Origin: Diphasiastrum complanatum
Lineage: Eukaryota > Streptophyta > Lycopodiopsida > Lycopodiales > Lycopodiaceae
Length of the DNA stretch: 64,000 nt
Reading direction: 5' to 3'
Assembly (NCBI GenBank): GCA_029204225.1
Contig: CM055093.1
Location: 30,143,777-30,207,776 of the forward strand
The stretch's first letter is position 1. Every line of letters begins with the position of its first letter. Position numbers and translations under genes: made by a program. The notes beneath the pieces were generated by a model. That model had not been told where the DNA came from, searched no databases, and was given only the letters and a program-made list of their open reading frames with translations. This document shows, in pieces, positions 52,709-64,000 of this stretch.

Positions 52709-53040
52709 CAGATACGTAGTCAAGGAAGGACTCATCGCCAACTCATACTAAAGGTGACAAAGTAAACACCATGGATGACCAACCAGGTGACACTGTAGAT
52801 TCTCAAGACGTCCCTTTGGATATAGCTGCAACACCACCGTAGATCGGTACTGCAACTACACATGAAGATTCACCACAAAAACAATTGAAAAAACCTGAAC
52901 AAATGGCAACCCCAAAAAAGCAGCATATAGCATTCACAAAGCATACAGGAAGTAGAGGTACACCAAACACCAAACTCCCCACCTACAACATTTTTGGGAA
53001 GGGAAAAAGATGGGAGCGACAATAACACAGAAGATCAACC
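52709..53040 (+). pseudogene. Second hydrophilic block, unknown
   Basis: After an AG acceptor-like tttgtgcctccacag, an almost open frame reads GDKVNTMDDQPGDTVDSQDV, then a stop in place of Gln, then SPQKQLKKPEQMATPKKQ and NTKLPTYNIFGKGKRWERQ. The composition matches the ORF at 51647, so both may be exons of one gene. Function not known. Confidence 0.35.
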
Positions 53041-53060
53041 CAACGAGTTGTCAATAAAAT

Positions 53061-53872
53061 GAGTAATTGAGAATAAGTCTGAAATAAGCAACTCTGCTGA
53101 TAAGCAGTAGTGCAATAGCAACTCTAAAATAAATCTCTAAAAGACTGAGCTAGAATGCTCAAGAGAGTTCAAGCTTGAAAGCTTGATAGAGAGCTAACAT
53201 CATTACTTTCTGATTGTGAACGATCTGCTTGGTGAGAGCGCATGAAGCGTCGTGTAATAACACTCAACTCCTCACAATTCACAATGTTGATTGATCAACT
53301 GATTGATGAGATGTATAAACAGCTGATTTATTCTAAGTAATTAGGTCGTCAAATGCGATTGCCAGTTGGTTGGAGTCCGCTGGCATTCATCCAGTTCTTC
53401 TCAGAAGTTACTTGCTGATAAGCGGTGACAATTGGCCGTAAACAGTTTGTCTGCATAAATGAACGTGAACTGTCACATGCAAAAAATGTGACACTGCATT
53501 TTACACGTGATTTCTGACAGGCGAAAAATGCAAAAAAGACGACACTGCATTTTTGCACGTAATTTCAGACAGGCGAAAAATGCAAAAAAAGACAACATTG
53601 TATTTTTGCACGTAATTCATGACAAGCGAAAAATGCGAAAAAGCCGACACTGTATTTTTACATGAGATTCCTGATAGGCGACATTGTCGGGTTTGTAGAG
53701 AGATAAAATGCGACACTGTTGTCAAACTCCATATATTTCTGCAGACTGTCTAAAAACACTTGTAATTCTGCAGACTGTATAAAGACATGAGAAAATTCGC
53801 AGAACTGGATAAACAAATGGATGAAGATTAAAAACCGGTTAGTCGATTAGTAGGAAAGAGAGTAGTCCAACA
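53061..53872 (-). repeat. LTR of family R (R3)
   Basis: About 810 bp, truncated at the left relative to R1 and R2; ends gagagtagtccaaca at 53872. Same orientation as R2. Confidence 0.82.
53472..53695. repeat. ~56-bp tandem repeats in R3 LTR
   Basis: Four copies of gcgaaaaatgcaaaaaagac / gacactgtatttttgcacgtaattcctgacag. R1 has about three and R2 about two, so copy number varies between LTRs. Confidence 0.85.
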
Positions 53873-54190
53873 CAAGGACCAATTCATCATGATTTTGATC
53901 CCTTTTGATCTCAAAATCCACTTGATTGCAAACTATATCCAAAGTAGCTCTCAAAACTTTTTTGATCTTGAATTTCTTTGAACTCTTGAGCTTGCTTGTC
54001 CATAGTGGTCCACAACTCTTTGATTGTCGCTCTCTCCTCCTTAGCCTCATCTTCTTTCTTTCTGATTTGCTCTTTTTGCGCACGAGCGCCACGAGCAGGG
54101 GTTCGGCAGGTAGATCGGGAAGAAGTCTCTCCCTCCTCTCAGCTAGGTAAAGTGGGCGAGGTTGGGGAAGAAGATCTAGTCTGCTGGGAC
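53873..54190 (-). pseudogene. Coiled-coil gag-like fragment
   Basis: On the minus strand a frame from about 54130 to 53910 reads RTPARGARAQKEQIRKKEDE, then AKEERATIKELWTTMDKQAQ and EFKEIQDQKSFESYFGYSLQ before a stop: a charged helix typical of gag or a structural linker. An overlapping frame is longer (117 residues) but of unlikely composition. It lies between R3 and the C4 LTR without clear owner. Confidence 0.4.
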
Positions 54191-54193
54191 ACG

Positions 54194-54798
<605 letters not shown>

Positions 54799-54812
54799 TG
54801 GTATCAAAGCTC
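54799..54812 (+). promoter_or_regulatory. Primer binding site of C4
   Basis: TGGTATCAAAGCTC, one mismatch to the tRNA-Met complement, directly after the LTR. Confidence 0.85.
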
Positions 54813-55398
54813 TTGTGTTGCAGGTTATGGAAGGTACAGCCACATTTAGCAAAGATTTGGAGGAGCTTCTATCTCTAGAGCATGCTAGAATAGTTTCTAG
54901 TAGTACTCAAAAATCAAGCATGTGTAGAATTGATCTTTTGCAAGTCAAAAGTGAATTTAGGTTTATGAACTTGTGGAATTCCGATTCCCTACTTGGCTTA
55001 TTGGATTTGGGTGATTTTGGATGCATTAGGAAGGTCTCATTAGAGACTACAAAATTCTATATCAAGTTTTTGGCAATTGCATGTAGAAATTGGAAGATTC
55101 AATTTTTTGTGATTTTGTCAAAACTCTAATTTTGATTGGATCTCTATTTTTTGAAGTTTCTGGACTTTAATAAGTGTGTTTCAATCTTAGGAAGTGGCAA
55201 GATTCATTAGATTGTTGGTAGATCATAGGTTGATCAAGAATTCTTCATTCTATGTGTTGATTTGCTAGGTTTGGCGCAAGAAAGAGATTTGAGAGGTTCC
55301 ATATTTTTGTGATTTTTTCTTGAGTTCATTCGTTGACATTCAAGAGAGTGCTTTGTGCATTGGAACAGGTTGAAAGGAGAAGATTAGGTCACTTCAAC
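54813..55398 (+). other. Leader of C4
   Basis: Untranslated; similar to the C2 leader (17387-17974 reversed). The small ORF at 54815 is unlikely to be coding. Confidence 0.65.
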
Positions 55399-56361
55399 AT
55401 GGCTACAAGTGGAGGCCTTATGTTGTAGAGCAATGATAGGCTTACCTCAATCAACTATTCTACTTGGAAGGTGAGGATGGAGTCCTTATTGGAGATGAAT
55501 GAGTTGATGGAGATTGTTGCAGGTGTGGAGGAGAGGCCCATGGCACCTCAAGTGAGGTATGACAAGAGAGCTAAAAGAGCTCTACACATCATAAAGATGA
55601 ATGTTACCAATGAGCTTCTCAAAGAAGTTGGTAAGTGCACATCATCTTTGGAGACTTGGGAAGCTTTGAAGAAGCTTTATGAATCCAAGTCCACATCTAG
55701 AGTGTTGACTCTTAAAAGAAAAATCTTTCAAAGTTTGCAAAAGAAGGAAGAGAGTGCTCATGCTTTTGTATTGAGAGTTACAGAATTAAAGATGAACTAG
55801 CATGTATTGATGAGAGCATTACGGAGGTAGAACTTGTTCAAGTTATACTTAATGGCTTGTTGGATGGTCATGCTAATCTTGTTCAAAGCTTTTCTATTCA
55901 AAAGAATTTGCCAAACATTGTAGATCTGCAAGAGATTTTGGTGAATGAGGAGTTTAGGCTTCAAGCAAGAAGTGGATCTACATCAACATCTTATTATGAA
56001 GAGCAGGCTATGTTCATCAAAGGAAAGTTCAAGGAAAAAGGCAAAGGCAATTGGTCTAAAGGGAGATCAAGGTGAGACTTCCTCTTTTGGCAAAAAGAAA
56101 GATAAGTTCAAGTTGAAATGTTTTTATTGTGGCATCAAAGGGCAATTTGCTAATGAATGTTTGAAAAAACAAAGAGATGAAGGTAGCAAGCAAATGAACT
56201 TTACTACTAATGATGAGGTTCTAGGTGGTTGTGATTCTCTTTTGATGTGTTCTTCAAGTCCAATATCAAGTGAAGTTTACAAATATTCATGGTGGATTGA
56301 TAGTGGAGCTAGCTCACACATGACTAGTCACAAGGAGTTCTTTACTTCTTTGGTCACTTGA
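55399..56361 (+). pseudogene. Copia gag and protease start (C4)
   Basis: ATG at 55399; a stop follows after nine codons, then YSTWKVRMESLLEMNELMEI, ALHIIKMNVTNELLKEVG and SRVLTLKRKIFQSLQKKEE. A frameshift near 55795 leads to LVQVILNGLLDGHANLVQSF, and another near 56070 to the knuckle CFYCGIKGQFANEC (56120) and the protease active site WWIDSGASSHMTSHKEF (56290). Very close to C2 gag. Broken by one stop and two frameshifts. Confidence 0.88.
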
Positions 56362-57291
56362 TGGAGCCAAGAAAGCAATTCTCATGGTCAATGGTGGTAA
56401 GTGTGTGATTGAAGGTATTGGTTCAATTCCTATTTGTCTTTCTACTAATAGGAAAGCAAGACTTGATGGTGTTCTTTACATTCCTTCACTTTCAAAGAAT
56501 TTTCTAAGTGTTGGTCAAATGATAGAAAATGATACATGGTAAATTTTGGTGGTGATGCTTGTTTCATTACAAAGGAAGAAATCTTGGTTGCTAGGGGCAA
56601 TAGACAAGGTAGACTTTTCAAGCTTGATGCTTTTGTTATGGCTAACAAAAAAGATGGAATGGAAAAGGAGATTGGTCTCAACTTTCCAAAGTTTCCTTTT
56701 AGCATCAATAATATTGGTGGATCTTATGCAAAGTCTAACAAGCTTTCTTATGCTAGATCTAGGTCAAGATCCAATATGCTTTTTGGAGATGTTCATCTTT
56801 GTGCTAACTTGGCTAGTTATGAGGATAATGATGGTTCTTCAATGGTTCTGCATGGCAAGTGTAAGCATGCAAAAGGTAAGAAAAGATCTAACTTCATCAA
56901 TGGAGATTGTGAAGGTTTTTCCTTGGAAAAGAATATTGCTAATGATTTTTTTGATCATATGGAAAAAGATGTTGCTAGGTGCATTCATGAAGGAGGTGGT
57001 TCTTCTAAATTTTGTTGTGATGAGTCCAAGAAAGTCATTTTTGCAGCAAGTGGAATCACACGTCTTTCTAAAGAGAGTAGATCGAATGGTTTTATCAAGA
57101 GACTTGGTGAGGGAGATAGTCACAAGTCAAAAAGAGAAGTATGTGAAGAGTTCAAAGTAGGATGTACTTTGAATGATGTCATTGTGGATGATAGTGAGGA
57201 AGAATCATTATCATATGAGTCATTACCTAAAACATTGAGTAGAAGTTCTTGTTTGAAAAAAAAAAAAGTACTTCAATCATCCTTATGTTGA
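56362..57291 (+). CDS. Protease end and unknown frame A (C4)
   Basis: 56362-56535 continues the protease in another frame (RKARLDGVLYIPSLSKNF, LSVGQM). The open frame 56536-57291 (251 residues) starts with the protease/pre-integrase join (NFGGDACFITKEEILVARGN, RQGRLFKLDAF), then becomes unlike integrase: Ser/Lys/Cys-rich (KLSYARSRSRSN, DVHLCANLASYEDND, CDESKKVIFAASGI, VDDSEEESLSYESLP). No HHCC, no D-D-E. I do not recognise it. It may be a relic of integrase eroded beyond recognition, or new sequence. Confidence 0.55.
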
Positions 57292-57890
57292 AGGTACTAA
57301 TCATTTTTTTCATGGCTTCTAATGTTTTTGAGATTTCTACTTCTTATGATGCAATCATTAAGAGGGAGTCTTATGAAGAAAAGAGCAATGGAAGATTGGT
57401 TCTTGGGAAGATCCAAGGCATGGATCTCACATCTCTTCATCAACTCAAAGGATTCTATGACTATGAATTGATCACTCATGATCAAGCTGGCAAAAGGTTG
57501 GTTGGAGAAGACTACATGGAGCAAATCGAGAGGCAATTTCTTCAAGACAAGGGAGATCTCATTTCTGAACTTGTTGAGGTTTGTTATGGACTCAAGAGGG
57601 CTAGATTTATTAGGTTTGATACTCATCTTCACCTACTCTACTTCATGTTGGATGAAAAGTTTGGAATCTATCTTTTGCTTTATGACGGTGACATTGGTAG
57701 CATTGTTTTCACTAACCTTTGTGGAAATTTGAGATCAAGAAGTGATGAGATCTTGTTAGATCTAGATCATATGTTTGAGAGGGAGTATTTCCAGAGGTTC
57801 GGGTCTAAATATATTCATATCTTTGATAATCAAGAGAAAGGTAAGCAAGTGGAAGTGACTCATTTTGCTTTACTCGCACGTTTTAGATAA
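57249..57890 (+). CDS. Unknown frame B with RT-like relic (C4)
   Basis: 213 residues. The middle reads ISELVEVCYGLKRARFIRFD and, 20 residues on, KFGIYLLLYDGDIGSIVF. The spacing and hydrophobic pattern resemble copia RT LYGLKQAPR...F and the active-site strand LLLYVDDMLI, with YVDD changed to YDGD. So this is probably a strongly altered RT core without a working active site. Flanking parts (NGRLVLGKIQGMDLTSLHQL; DHMFEREYFQRFGSKYIHIF) are not recognisable. The frame is open, which is unusual for a dead RT. Confidence 0.5.
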   Translation: MFEKKKSTSIILMLKVLIIFFMASNVFEISTSYDAIIKRESYEEKSNGRLVLGKIQGMDLTSLHQLKGFYDYELITHDQAGKRLVGEDYMEQIERQFLQDKGDLISELVEVCYGLKRARFIRFDTHLHLLYFMLDEKFGIYLLLYDGDIGSIVFTNLCGNLRSRSDEILLDLDHMFEREYFQRFGSKYIHIFDNQEKGKQVEVTHFALLARFR

Positions 57891-58843
57891 TCTTCTTGTG
57901 TAAATGATGCTATGCAAGTGGATATTGGTTCTCATGGTTTTTATGCTGAAAAATCAGCTAATGGATCTGGAATAGAGGTCTTAGTCAATGGCTTTGATGG
58001 TCAAGTGGAAGATCGAGAGGTTGGTCTCAAGGTGGCAATTTGGAGCTAGTCAAGAGCATCAAAGGAGGGTCAATTGGCAAAGATGTTATGGATCTGTTTT
58101 TGCAGGAGTCTTTAAACTCAAGTAAGGTTAAAAGAACAGCAAGCAAGTGTTGTTCAAGTCTACTTTACTTCTTCTATCTCATGTTTGAGCAATTTCATGT
58201 GGATGTGTGCAAATTGTCAAGATATGGTAAAACTAGCTACATTGGTTTGCATCATTTTGATGTTGGAGTTGTACTAGCATTCTTTGTTGGTTTTGCTGAT
58301 GGAAATGAATCTATTGGAGGGTCATTATATCACTCATCCATGGCTAATTTCTCAAGTGTTGAACTACTTGATGCCAATATTAGGAGATTGTCAATTTTTG
58401 GTGAATTCATGGTCATTTTATTGTGTCAAGTAGATCTTGAAGAAGGACTGGTGCTACCACTTAGTTATATGGAGTCATGTGATGCTGGATTAACATCATT
58501 TATGTACTCACTTATTCATGGATTTCCAAGGTTTGATGGTTTCTTGTGGCAAGATGGAGATGGAGGCTCATTCATGGAGTTTTATGGTGGATACATGGCA
58601 AGAAAGGACAAAGATGGAGGAGACAAGCAAGCAAGTGGTCATAACTCACATTTATTGTTTGGTTGTTGTTATTTTCTAGAGAGTTCAAAGTTTGAAACAG
58701 GGAGGAATCGTTTCATTTACATTCTATTTGGTTTTTCATGTTCTAGTTACATCTTGACATGTAAAATTCATGTAAGAAATAGTAAAGCATTCAATTTGGA
58801 CACTATTCTCTATATCAATTATGGAAGCTACTTTAGAACATAA
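57886..58843 (+). CDS. Conserved unknown frame C (C4), shared with C2
   Basis: Homologous from 57888 on (cttcttgtgta at the start) to the C2 frame 13889-15010. The open part is 58040-58843: LELVKSIKGGSIGKDVMDLF, CCSSLLYFFYLMFEQFHVDV, CKLSRYGKTSYIG, HGFPRFDGFLWQDGDGGSF, then DTILYINYG. Over about 230 residues the two proteins align without a gap while DNA differs at roughly 15-20% of sites by eye. Upstream of 58040 one frameshift. No RT or RNase H motif. The frame ends about 80 bp before the 3' LTR, where RNase H would normally lie. Function unknown; see C2. Confidence 0.7.
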
Positions 58844-58910
58844 GAAAGGGGGTCTATAGTTAGGATGGAGATCATTCTAAAGTTGGATCAAACTACTATG
58901 GTCAAAACTA

Positions 58911-58923
58911 GTTGAAGAGGGAG
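58911..58923 (+). promoter_or_regulatory. Polypurine tract of C4
   Basis: ttgaagagggag directly before LTR start TGTGAG; same as C2. Confidence 0.88.
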
Positions 58924-59653
<730 letters not shown>

Positions 59654-60110
59654 AGGGTTTCCCTGACTCACCTACTATTTTTTTTGGAAATTGGTCCTAT
59701 CAACGCCAAATTATTAGCGTTTGCACTGTATATAGTCCGTTTCCCGATTGGCTACCAGATTTACGAGATTTTTAAATCAAAAACTCTCGTTGTTTACTAA
59801 AAGTGGTAGTTTTGTCAAAAATCGAGTCTAACTTGCGTTCGAGTTATATTTTTTTTTTATAGACTTGACCATGCATTCATTTGCAATAGAGGACAATAAT
59901 GGCAGGAGCAGATACTACTAAAAATAACAATAGTATTCTTTTCAGGCTTTTCAAGACATTTCGAGGGCATTTTTACAAAGGAAAAAAAGAAGAGAGAGAT
60001 AGGTCGGGATTTTTACCTGGGATTTGTACTGGACAAGGAAAGTTGTACAAGGTGGTATTTTCTACGTATAGAGTTCCATCAAAACTTTCTCTAACCTACC
60101 TAACTAGATC
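59654..60110. other. No clear gene; LTR-like
   Basis: Sequence after C4 (cgccaaattattagcgtttg, cgtttcccgattggctacc) resembles LTR or UTR DNA. The open frame 59899-60117 (KNNNSILFRLFKTFRGHFYK) is unconvincing. Confidence 0.4.
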
Positions 60111-60782
60111 TACCTAGTTCCCTATCTATCCTAAAATTACAACTAGCTATGCTAAGGGGCGGCATCCTAGTCTAACTAGATAGATCTACAAGTAATTCTA
60201 TCTTTCATGACTCCTAACTTAACTACTTGCTTGGTCTAGACTTACCTAATCTAGGCTATGTTGCTAGCTAACCTATCTATCTATCTAATCTACCTAGCTA
60301 TCCAATCTATCTAACTATCTAAGGACATAATCTAATCTATGGGTCAGGGTCAGTAGCTACTCTAATCTATGGATCACGATCAATTATCCTACGACTAACT
60401 AATCCTACTGATCTAAGTAGCCTAAAATCTACCCGATTAATTATCTATCTCTAATCGGCTACGGGTCGAGGTCATCTATTCTAAATGGTATCATGCTAGG
60501 CTAACTAGGGGTAACTAGGCCTATCTAACAGATCAATCTAAACTAAGACTAACTAGTTGACAACTAGTCTTCCTAACTACATAGACCTAATCTAACTTAC
60601 TTATCCTATCTTAAGAATCAGCCATGCAAAATCTAATTGGGCCCCTATGGATCCCCAACAATCTAGATCTAAATGATCGTTAACAACTAACTAACTAATG
60701 TTATTGTCTATCTTAGTTGAGATCTATCTAACTTATCTAAACCAAACCAAAATTAAGTAACTACTTCTACCTAGGCTTGCTA
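60111..60782. repeat. Degenerate CTAT/CTAA-rich tract
   Basis: 670 bp dominated by ctatctaact, ctaacctatctatctat and related words; no fixed period. Two near-copies of taatctatgggtca/aatctatggatcacg at 60330-60375. May be the 3' UTR/LTR of G5 (minus strand). Confidence 0.65.
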
Positions 60783-61660
60783 ACCTGGTGTGGATGGCTC
60801 ATCGTGAGCAGACGAGGATGACAAGGATGGCGCTTCTGGCACATCCCTAAGCTCAACATCAGTAGGGTAGTAGCGACGCAACCTGCTGCCATTAATGGGC
60901 GTGTCGAACAGTTTGCCCTACAGGTCGGCGAGAATAATTGCACCATTAGGTCGAATCTCTACTACCTTGTACGGTCTTTCTCCTTGAAATTTGAGCTTGA
61001 TTTATGAGCTTTAGTGTTGTATAACAGGGCCATTTATCCCTTGACGAGATCCTTGGTCTTGATATTTCGATCGTACCAAGCCTTCCTACATTGTTTCTCT
61101 ACAACTAGGATCTGAGGTGCTAGGAAGCGAGTTTCGTGGAGCTGGTTGTCAAGTCTAATCTTGGTAGATTCCTCTGTACCAAGTCGTTCGGCGATGGCGA
61201 CTCTTAAACTTGGAACGACAAATTTAGCAAACATTACGGCTTCCTATTTATACACCATCTAAAATGGGATTTGTCTAGTACTCACTTTGATGTGCTTATG
61301 AAAGTCCATAAAGCTGCATGAAGCTTGTGTTCCCAACCCGATCATGAAGCCTCGACCATCTTTGTGTTAATTCCATAGACTATCTTGTTCAATGATTCTG
61401 CTTGTCCGTTGCAGCATGGGTAGTAGGGTGTACTCTTCCTATGGACAACCAGATAAGAGGATAACAGGTGAGTGATAGTCTCGTTTAGGAACTGCATTCC
61501 GCAATCACTCACAAATTCTAGCGGGCACCCAAAACGTACTAAGATGTTCTCATATAGAAATTTAGCAATGGAGTTGGCATCAACCTTCCTCACCACTTTG
61601 GCTTCTACCCATTTGGTCAAGTATTCGATGGCTACAATGATATATCGAGCTTGGTCCACC
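60783..61660 (-). pseudogene. Gypsy integrase fragment G5
   Basis: Minus strand. From about 61660: ARYIIVAIEYLTKWVEAKVV, FGCPLEFVSDCGMQFLNE (Asp then Cys in place of Arg), YYPCCNGQAESLNKIVYGI (Glu). The C-terminal part is at 61234-61034 (VPSLRVAIAERLGT, CRKAWYDRNIKTKDLVKG), then PYKVVEIRPNGAIILADL and NGSRLRRYYPTDVELRDVPE near 60840. The zinc domain and the first catalytic Asp are missing: the left side is fused to copia C6. Frame breaks at 61340, 61030 and 60910. Confidence 0.85.
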
Positions 61661-62463
61661 ATGGATCTTCCCCCTTGAAACTTGATGAAGAGAAACTTGA
61701 CATCATTAGTGAGTCCTCTTGTGGACTCTCCTCTTTCTCTTGGATGATATTTGCTTGCCCTTGTGCTTGCTTCTTCTTGAAGCATTCCGAGGCATAGTGC
61801 CCCATCTTGCTACAATAGTAGCACTTGATCTTGGACTTGTGCTTCTTGGTCTTGCTTGGAGTTAAACTTAAAGATCCATCTTGATCTTCATTCTTTTTTT
61901 GGTTCTTCTTGAATGTAGCTCCATCGCTCTTGGTCTTGCCCTTGCTTTTGATGAAGAGTACTTGATCATCTCCATCATGGATAGAAAGTCTATCCATCCT
62001 TGCATTGAAGTGTTGCCTCCTATTCTCCTCGGCCATGAGGACACCTTGGAGGTCTTCAAGTGATGGGCTAGGCAGTTCCAACGATGAAGGTGGCTATGCT
62101 GACCCCTAACCGAGGTGGTGTATTTCAACCACGTACGAGTTCTTGGCTTTGGAACAAATGCTTTGCCATGACTCATACACTTTTCCAAGGGATTCCCAAG
62201 CCTCTTGGGCCGAGGAACACTCTCCTACTTCCTTTAGGAGTTCATTGGCTACATTCATTTTGATACAATGGAGGACTAGTTTGCACATCTTCTTGTATCT
62301 AGTGGATTCTTGAGGGTGGATGAGCTCATCCTCCTCATCATTCACACTATGTCCATCAAATCTTGCATTACAAGGATTGATTCCATTCTTAATTTCCATA
62401 TCGAATAGTTTGAATTGTTCAATCTATCACTAGAATCCAAAAGGTAATCATTCATTGATGTCA
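61661..62463 (-). pseudogene. Copia gag (C6), joined to gypsy integrase
   Basis: Minus strand, ATG at 62463 (MTSMNDYLLDSSDRLNNSNY in one frame, close to C3 gag). Then VLHCIKMNVANELLKEVGEC (62399-62106) and, after a frameshift, MELPSPSLEDLQGVLMAEE, the knuckle CYYCSKMGHYASEC (about 61810) and the protease start GEDPWW. Directly after GEDPWW the copia frame ends and gypsy integrase begins (about 61660), on the same strand. Pol of C6 is absent. Confidence 0.85.
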
Positions 62464-63023
62464 TCTTCCTCTAAACAAAAGATTGATTCTATAAGAATTG
62501 ATACACAATAGAAAGGATGCAAGAACTAGCTATCCCACTATCTAGGTACCTGAGAATGATCAAAAAATGAATTATCAACAAGATACTATTGGATCTTGAG
62601 CACAACCCTTGAAAAATTCAAAATGAAACTAGCTTTGCTTGATGTAGAAAAATAATCAAAAAATGATGACTCCTTGATCTAAATTTCACAAGGCTTATAA
62701 AAATCCAATCAACCTGAGAAAAGAAGATCTAATTGCACATAGATGCCACTCTAAATCACTCTTATAAGATCAGGTTGATACTTTATATAAGAATCAAAAT
62801 AATCTACCTTCCAAGCACAAGCTACTAAGCTCACAATTTTGACCAAAAAAAAATGATCTTAAAGATGAGTAAATGCAAAATGCTTTGAGTTCAACCTAAA
62901 TCACTCTTAGGAAGTCTCTCACACACTTGAGAAGAATCTAAATCAAGTCCAAAAGCTTCAATCCTTCTATTGAATTGATGCTAGTGAATCAAATTGCAAG
63001 AATTTAGCTCATTTCATAACAAG
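62464..63023 (-). other. Leader of C6
   Basis: AT-rich, untranslated; between gag and primer site. Confidence 0.65.
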
Positions 63024-63035
63024 GCTCTGATACCA
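63024..63035 (-). promoter_or_regulatory. Primer binding site of C6
   Basis: Plus-strand gctctgatacca, TGGTATCAGAGC on the element strand, three bases from the LTR end. Confidence 0.93.
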
Positions 63036-63038
63036 TAT

Positions 63039-63697
63039 TGAAAATGCACCAACCAATTTAGTGCTTCCTAGCTTCACCTTGGCTTGAACTCCACTTGAAG
63101 GCTCAAATTCATGCAATTCCCTTCACAAGTGTGAAAGTACGAACTGCCACAGGCAGAGTACAGTACCTGAACTTCCAAATCAATATCACAAATCCAAATC
63201 ACTCAACACAAATAGCAAATATCAAACATCTAGATCACCAACAACATTGGTAAATTGAAAACCAATTTTTTACTCATAAAGTGATGGAGAAACCATCACA
63301 TATTTATATATTAGTAGCTCGGATCTGAGCATTTTAGTACTTTTCATAACCTAACCCTAACTTCCAACCTTATTGATCATTGGATCCACTCTACTTAGGG
63401 TCCTTGATCTCGAGATCCAAAAACAATGAAAAACATAGTATTTTTGGCTCCTATTTTTTCTCTACCCTATCTAAGCACTCTTTGGCCTTATTTCAAAGGT
63501 GCCTTTACAATGTAGGATGTAGAATAAGACTTTGGAAAAGCATCCTATGCTATTTGGCACGTGTGGCATCTATTTACATGGCCATCTTGCCAATTACAAT
63601 GCATGTGACCAAAAATGGTCCAAACTAGCTTGTAAATTTTAACAGTTCACAAGCTGTTAAAATGGTCCAAACTCGCTGATCATTTGATTCATTTTCA
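63039..63697 (-). repeat. 5' LTR of C6
   Basis: About 659 bp. On the plus strand it starts TGAAAATG and ends CATTTTCA, perfect 8-bp inverted ends with TG...CA. Right border set by these ends only; no second LTR in the window. Confidence 0.7.
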
Positions 63698-63837
63698 AGC
63701 ATGATATTAGAGTAGGTTACGTACTGCTCAACATGTATGAATCCTAATAGTCTATCCAACTGTTTGAACCCTCTTAGATTGAGAAAACTAGCAACTATAT
63801 TTCATTCATTATTTCTACTTATCTATAATATTCACAC

Positions 63838-64000
63838 ATGGATTCCTCTAGCAATACAATGTTTGTCATAGACAAACTGGATGGAACTAATTACCACATG
63901 TGGAGATTCAAAAAAAAAAAAACATCCTACTGATTAAAGAACTATGCGAAGTTGTAGAATATTTTTTAATTAACCATCACTTATAAAATAGAAAGTAAAG
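63838..64000 (+). pseudogene. Copia gag start, cut by window end
   Basis: ATG at 63838: MDSSSNTMFVIDKLDGTNYH followed by MWRF, the typical N-terminus of copia gag (L-x-G-x-N-Y-x-x-W). A run of 13 A (63910-63922) shifts the frame; beyond it the expected ILLIKELCEVVE is read in another frame. No primer site or LTR was found just upstream (63698-63837 has no recognisable content). Confidence 0.75.

Noticed and set aside
50815-53872. R2 and R3 as the two LTRs of one complete element
   Set aside because: No purine tract after R2, no primer site before R3, R3 truncated, and the flanks give no matching 5-bp duplication. Left as a question in the findings.

Overview
The window looks like nuclear DNA of a land plant with a large, repeat-rich genome. 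Support comes from Ty1/copia and Ty3/gypsy retrotransposons with initiator-Met-tRNA primer sites (TGGTATCAGAGC), plant-type telomere-like repeats (CCCTAAA) at 25968-26560, plant-style GT/AG splice sites in the few non-LTR genes, and pervasive AT richness. A seed-free lineage (fern, lycophyte or bryophyte) is my guess from the non-LTR and ParB/methylase-like relics; this is inference only. I see no rRNA, tRNA, CRISPR or bacterial operon, and no clearly intact host gene.

Layout. 59-932: non-autonomous hAT-like element with an 8-bp target duplication. 1130-4083: gypsy remnant G1, with protease joined to the integrase tail by a deletion, then an LTR-like stretch and a gag start. 4511-5118: copia fragment C5. 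5700-6171 (-): small two-exon gene of unknown function. 6782-8230: LTR, primer site and gag of copia C1, running into gypsy G2 (8350-19589). G2 is split inside its integrase by a complete copia element C2 (12672-18636, minus strand, 650-bp LTRs, TSD TCTGC). 20887-21535: 25-bp minisatellite. 22840-25440: solo and partial LTRs of family R, a TIR/palindrome element and copia fragments. 25968-26646: telomere-like DNA and microsatellites. 26910-28013 (+): broken beta-class DNA amino-methyltransferase gene. 28790-29905 (-): broken ParB/sulfiredoxin-like exon. 31138-36944: gypsy integrase G3a split by copia C3 (31607-36697, 827-bp LTRs, TSD AGTGA). 39105-39542 (-): LINE tail. 40738-45153 (-): copia C7 lacking integrase. 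45154-46331: gypsy integrase G3b. 46749-50187: gypsy G4 (RT to integrase plus part of its 3' LTR). 50815-53872: two R LTRs around an unrecognised 1.4-kb region. 54194-59653: copia C4. 60783-63697 (-): gypsy G5 fused to the gag of copia C6. 63838-64000: start of another copia gag.

Most notable points. (1) Copia elements C2, C4 and C3 carry long open frames where reverse transcriptase should be. C2 and C4 share an ungapped frame of about 230 residues that I do not recognise. C2 looks like a chimera in which that frame was swapped in for RT while gag, protease, integrase and RNase H were kept. (2) A methyltransferase pseudogene with DIPY and DLCSGIG motifs lies about 0.8 kb from a ParB-like exon on the opposite strand. 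(3) A TIR element with GC-rich palindromes interrupts a copia RT frame, but its two halves lie in reversed order about 4.9 kb apart. Most genes here are broken, with stop codons mostly of the C-to-T type, as expected of old methylated repeats. C3 and C2 are the youngest insertions, with near-identical LTR pairs and perfect target duplications.
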